A stretch of DNA of 64,000 bases from an uncultured Clostridia bacterium. GTDB taxonomy: Bacteria > Bacillota > Clostridia > TANB77 > CAG-465. Shown in pieces: positions 63,656-64,000 of this stretch. Below the pieces are notes generated by a model. That model was not told where the DNA came from. It did no database searches and saw nothing but the letters and a program-made list of their open reading frames with translations. The stretch is from assembly GCA_934132895.1 (NCBI GenBank), contig CAKPAG010000001.1, positions 1-64,000 of the forward strand, written 5' to 3'. The stretch's first letter is position 1. Each line of letters starts with the position of its first letter. Both the position numbers and the translations under genes were made by a program.

Positions 63656-63913
63656 ATGACTAATGTAAAAAAATTCAAACTATTCTGTTTTGAGGCGATT
63701 GACAAAAATGATTTTGATGATTTTTCAGAACCAATAATTGATATTTTTGAAGCTAGCAGGCTCATTAATAAAAATTATGAACTTTATGCTTATGGTAAAG
63801 TTGATGAGAACACTCAAACTACAAGGACAAGTAAAGTTAAAGAAATCATTTTTAAATCCAATGAAATTCATATTATAACCCAAAACTCGGATTACCTTTT
63901 AAGCCAAATGTAA
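63656..63913 (+). CDS. small hypothetical protein
   Basis: 85 aa, soluble, acidic. AAAGGAG lies 9 nt before the ATG. FEASRLINKNYELYAYGKVD and EIIFKSNEIHIITQNSDYLL suggest alternating helix and strands. No family recognised. A consensus promoter upstream and a terminator downstream make it a complete one-gene unit. Confidence 0.7.
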   Translation: MTNVKKFKLFCFEAIDKNDFDDFSEPIIDIFEASRLINKNYELYAYGKVDENTQTTRTSKVKEIIFKSNEIHIITQNSDYLLSQM

Positions 63914-63931
63914 TTCGAGTATAAAAGCACA

Positions 63932-63976
63932 AAAAATCATTGAATATTGTATATTTACATTTTCAATGATTTTTTC
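63932..63976 (+). terminator. terminator of the 85-aa orphan
   Basis: AAAATCATTGAA/TTCAATGATTTT stem followed by TTTTTCT on the plus strand, about 20 bp after the stop codon. Confidence 0.8.
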
Positions 63977-64000
63977 TATTCATTATTTATTGCTATTATT

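Overview
The window is very AT-rich and packed with genes, nearly all on the minus strand. It looks like an endospore-forming Gram-positive anaerobe of the Clostridia. The evidence is spoIIID, yabP, yabQ, spoVG, a YtaF-like protein, a PASTA kinase with its phosphatase, CdaA, a class B sortase, glyQS and class II aldolase. I cannot name the species.

Layout by coordinate (most transcription runs right to left). 1-5.8 kb is an accessory block of small one-domain enzymes: a P-loop kinase, ASCH, a DUF5662-like protein, a uridine-kinase-like protein, a deoxyribosyltransferase-like protein, a nucleotidyltransferase, HAD, a methyltransferase and CYTH. They run from a good promoter at 5829-5857, and the block is flanked by the start of a RhuM-family gene at the left edge. 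6.0-30.1 kb is a large surface-glycan locus: ManB/ManC for GDP-mannose, PgcA and GalE for UDP-hexoses, a Wzm/Wzt-type ABC exporter, about ten glycosyltransferases, a probable polyprenyl-phosphate-sugar branch (DPM-like GT2, DUF2304, an SMR pair, two DUF2142 proteins) and a membrane-anchored polysaccharide deacetylase. 30.2-45.6 kb is core: sortase B, lysS, greA, cdaA, glyQS, a P-loop/Asp23 protein, pnp, fba, a HipA-like kinase pair, xth and rnhB. 45.6-64 kb holds repair and stringent-response genes (PHP protein, rsmI, uvrC, ung, rel, recJ), a PD-(D/E)XK Rpn gene beside a decayed copy, then sporulation and signalling genes (ytaF, spoIIID, divIC, yabQ, yabP, prkC, stp).

The main finding is a repeated reading-frame anomaly. 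Four conserved genes (manC, the DPM-like GT2, sortase B and the P-loop/Asp23 gene) are each split by a +1 shift. In all four the break falls exactly at an in-frame CGG, and skipping its C restores the conserved protein with glycine read from GGN. By hand scan I find only six in-frame CGG codons in otherwise intact genes, and four of them are these shift sites. This fits programmed +1 frameshifting or four-base decoding at a rare or unassigned arginine codon. A sequencing artefact must still be excluded with reads and relatives.

Other oddities: a Rel enzyme whose hydrolase HD motif is destroyed, a UvrC without its C-terminal HhH domain, a HipA-like kinase overlapping an unknown charged protein, and an Rpn gene with 24-nt repeats, an internally deleted neighbour and an upstream inverted repeat.
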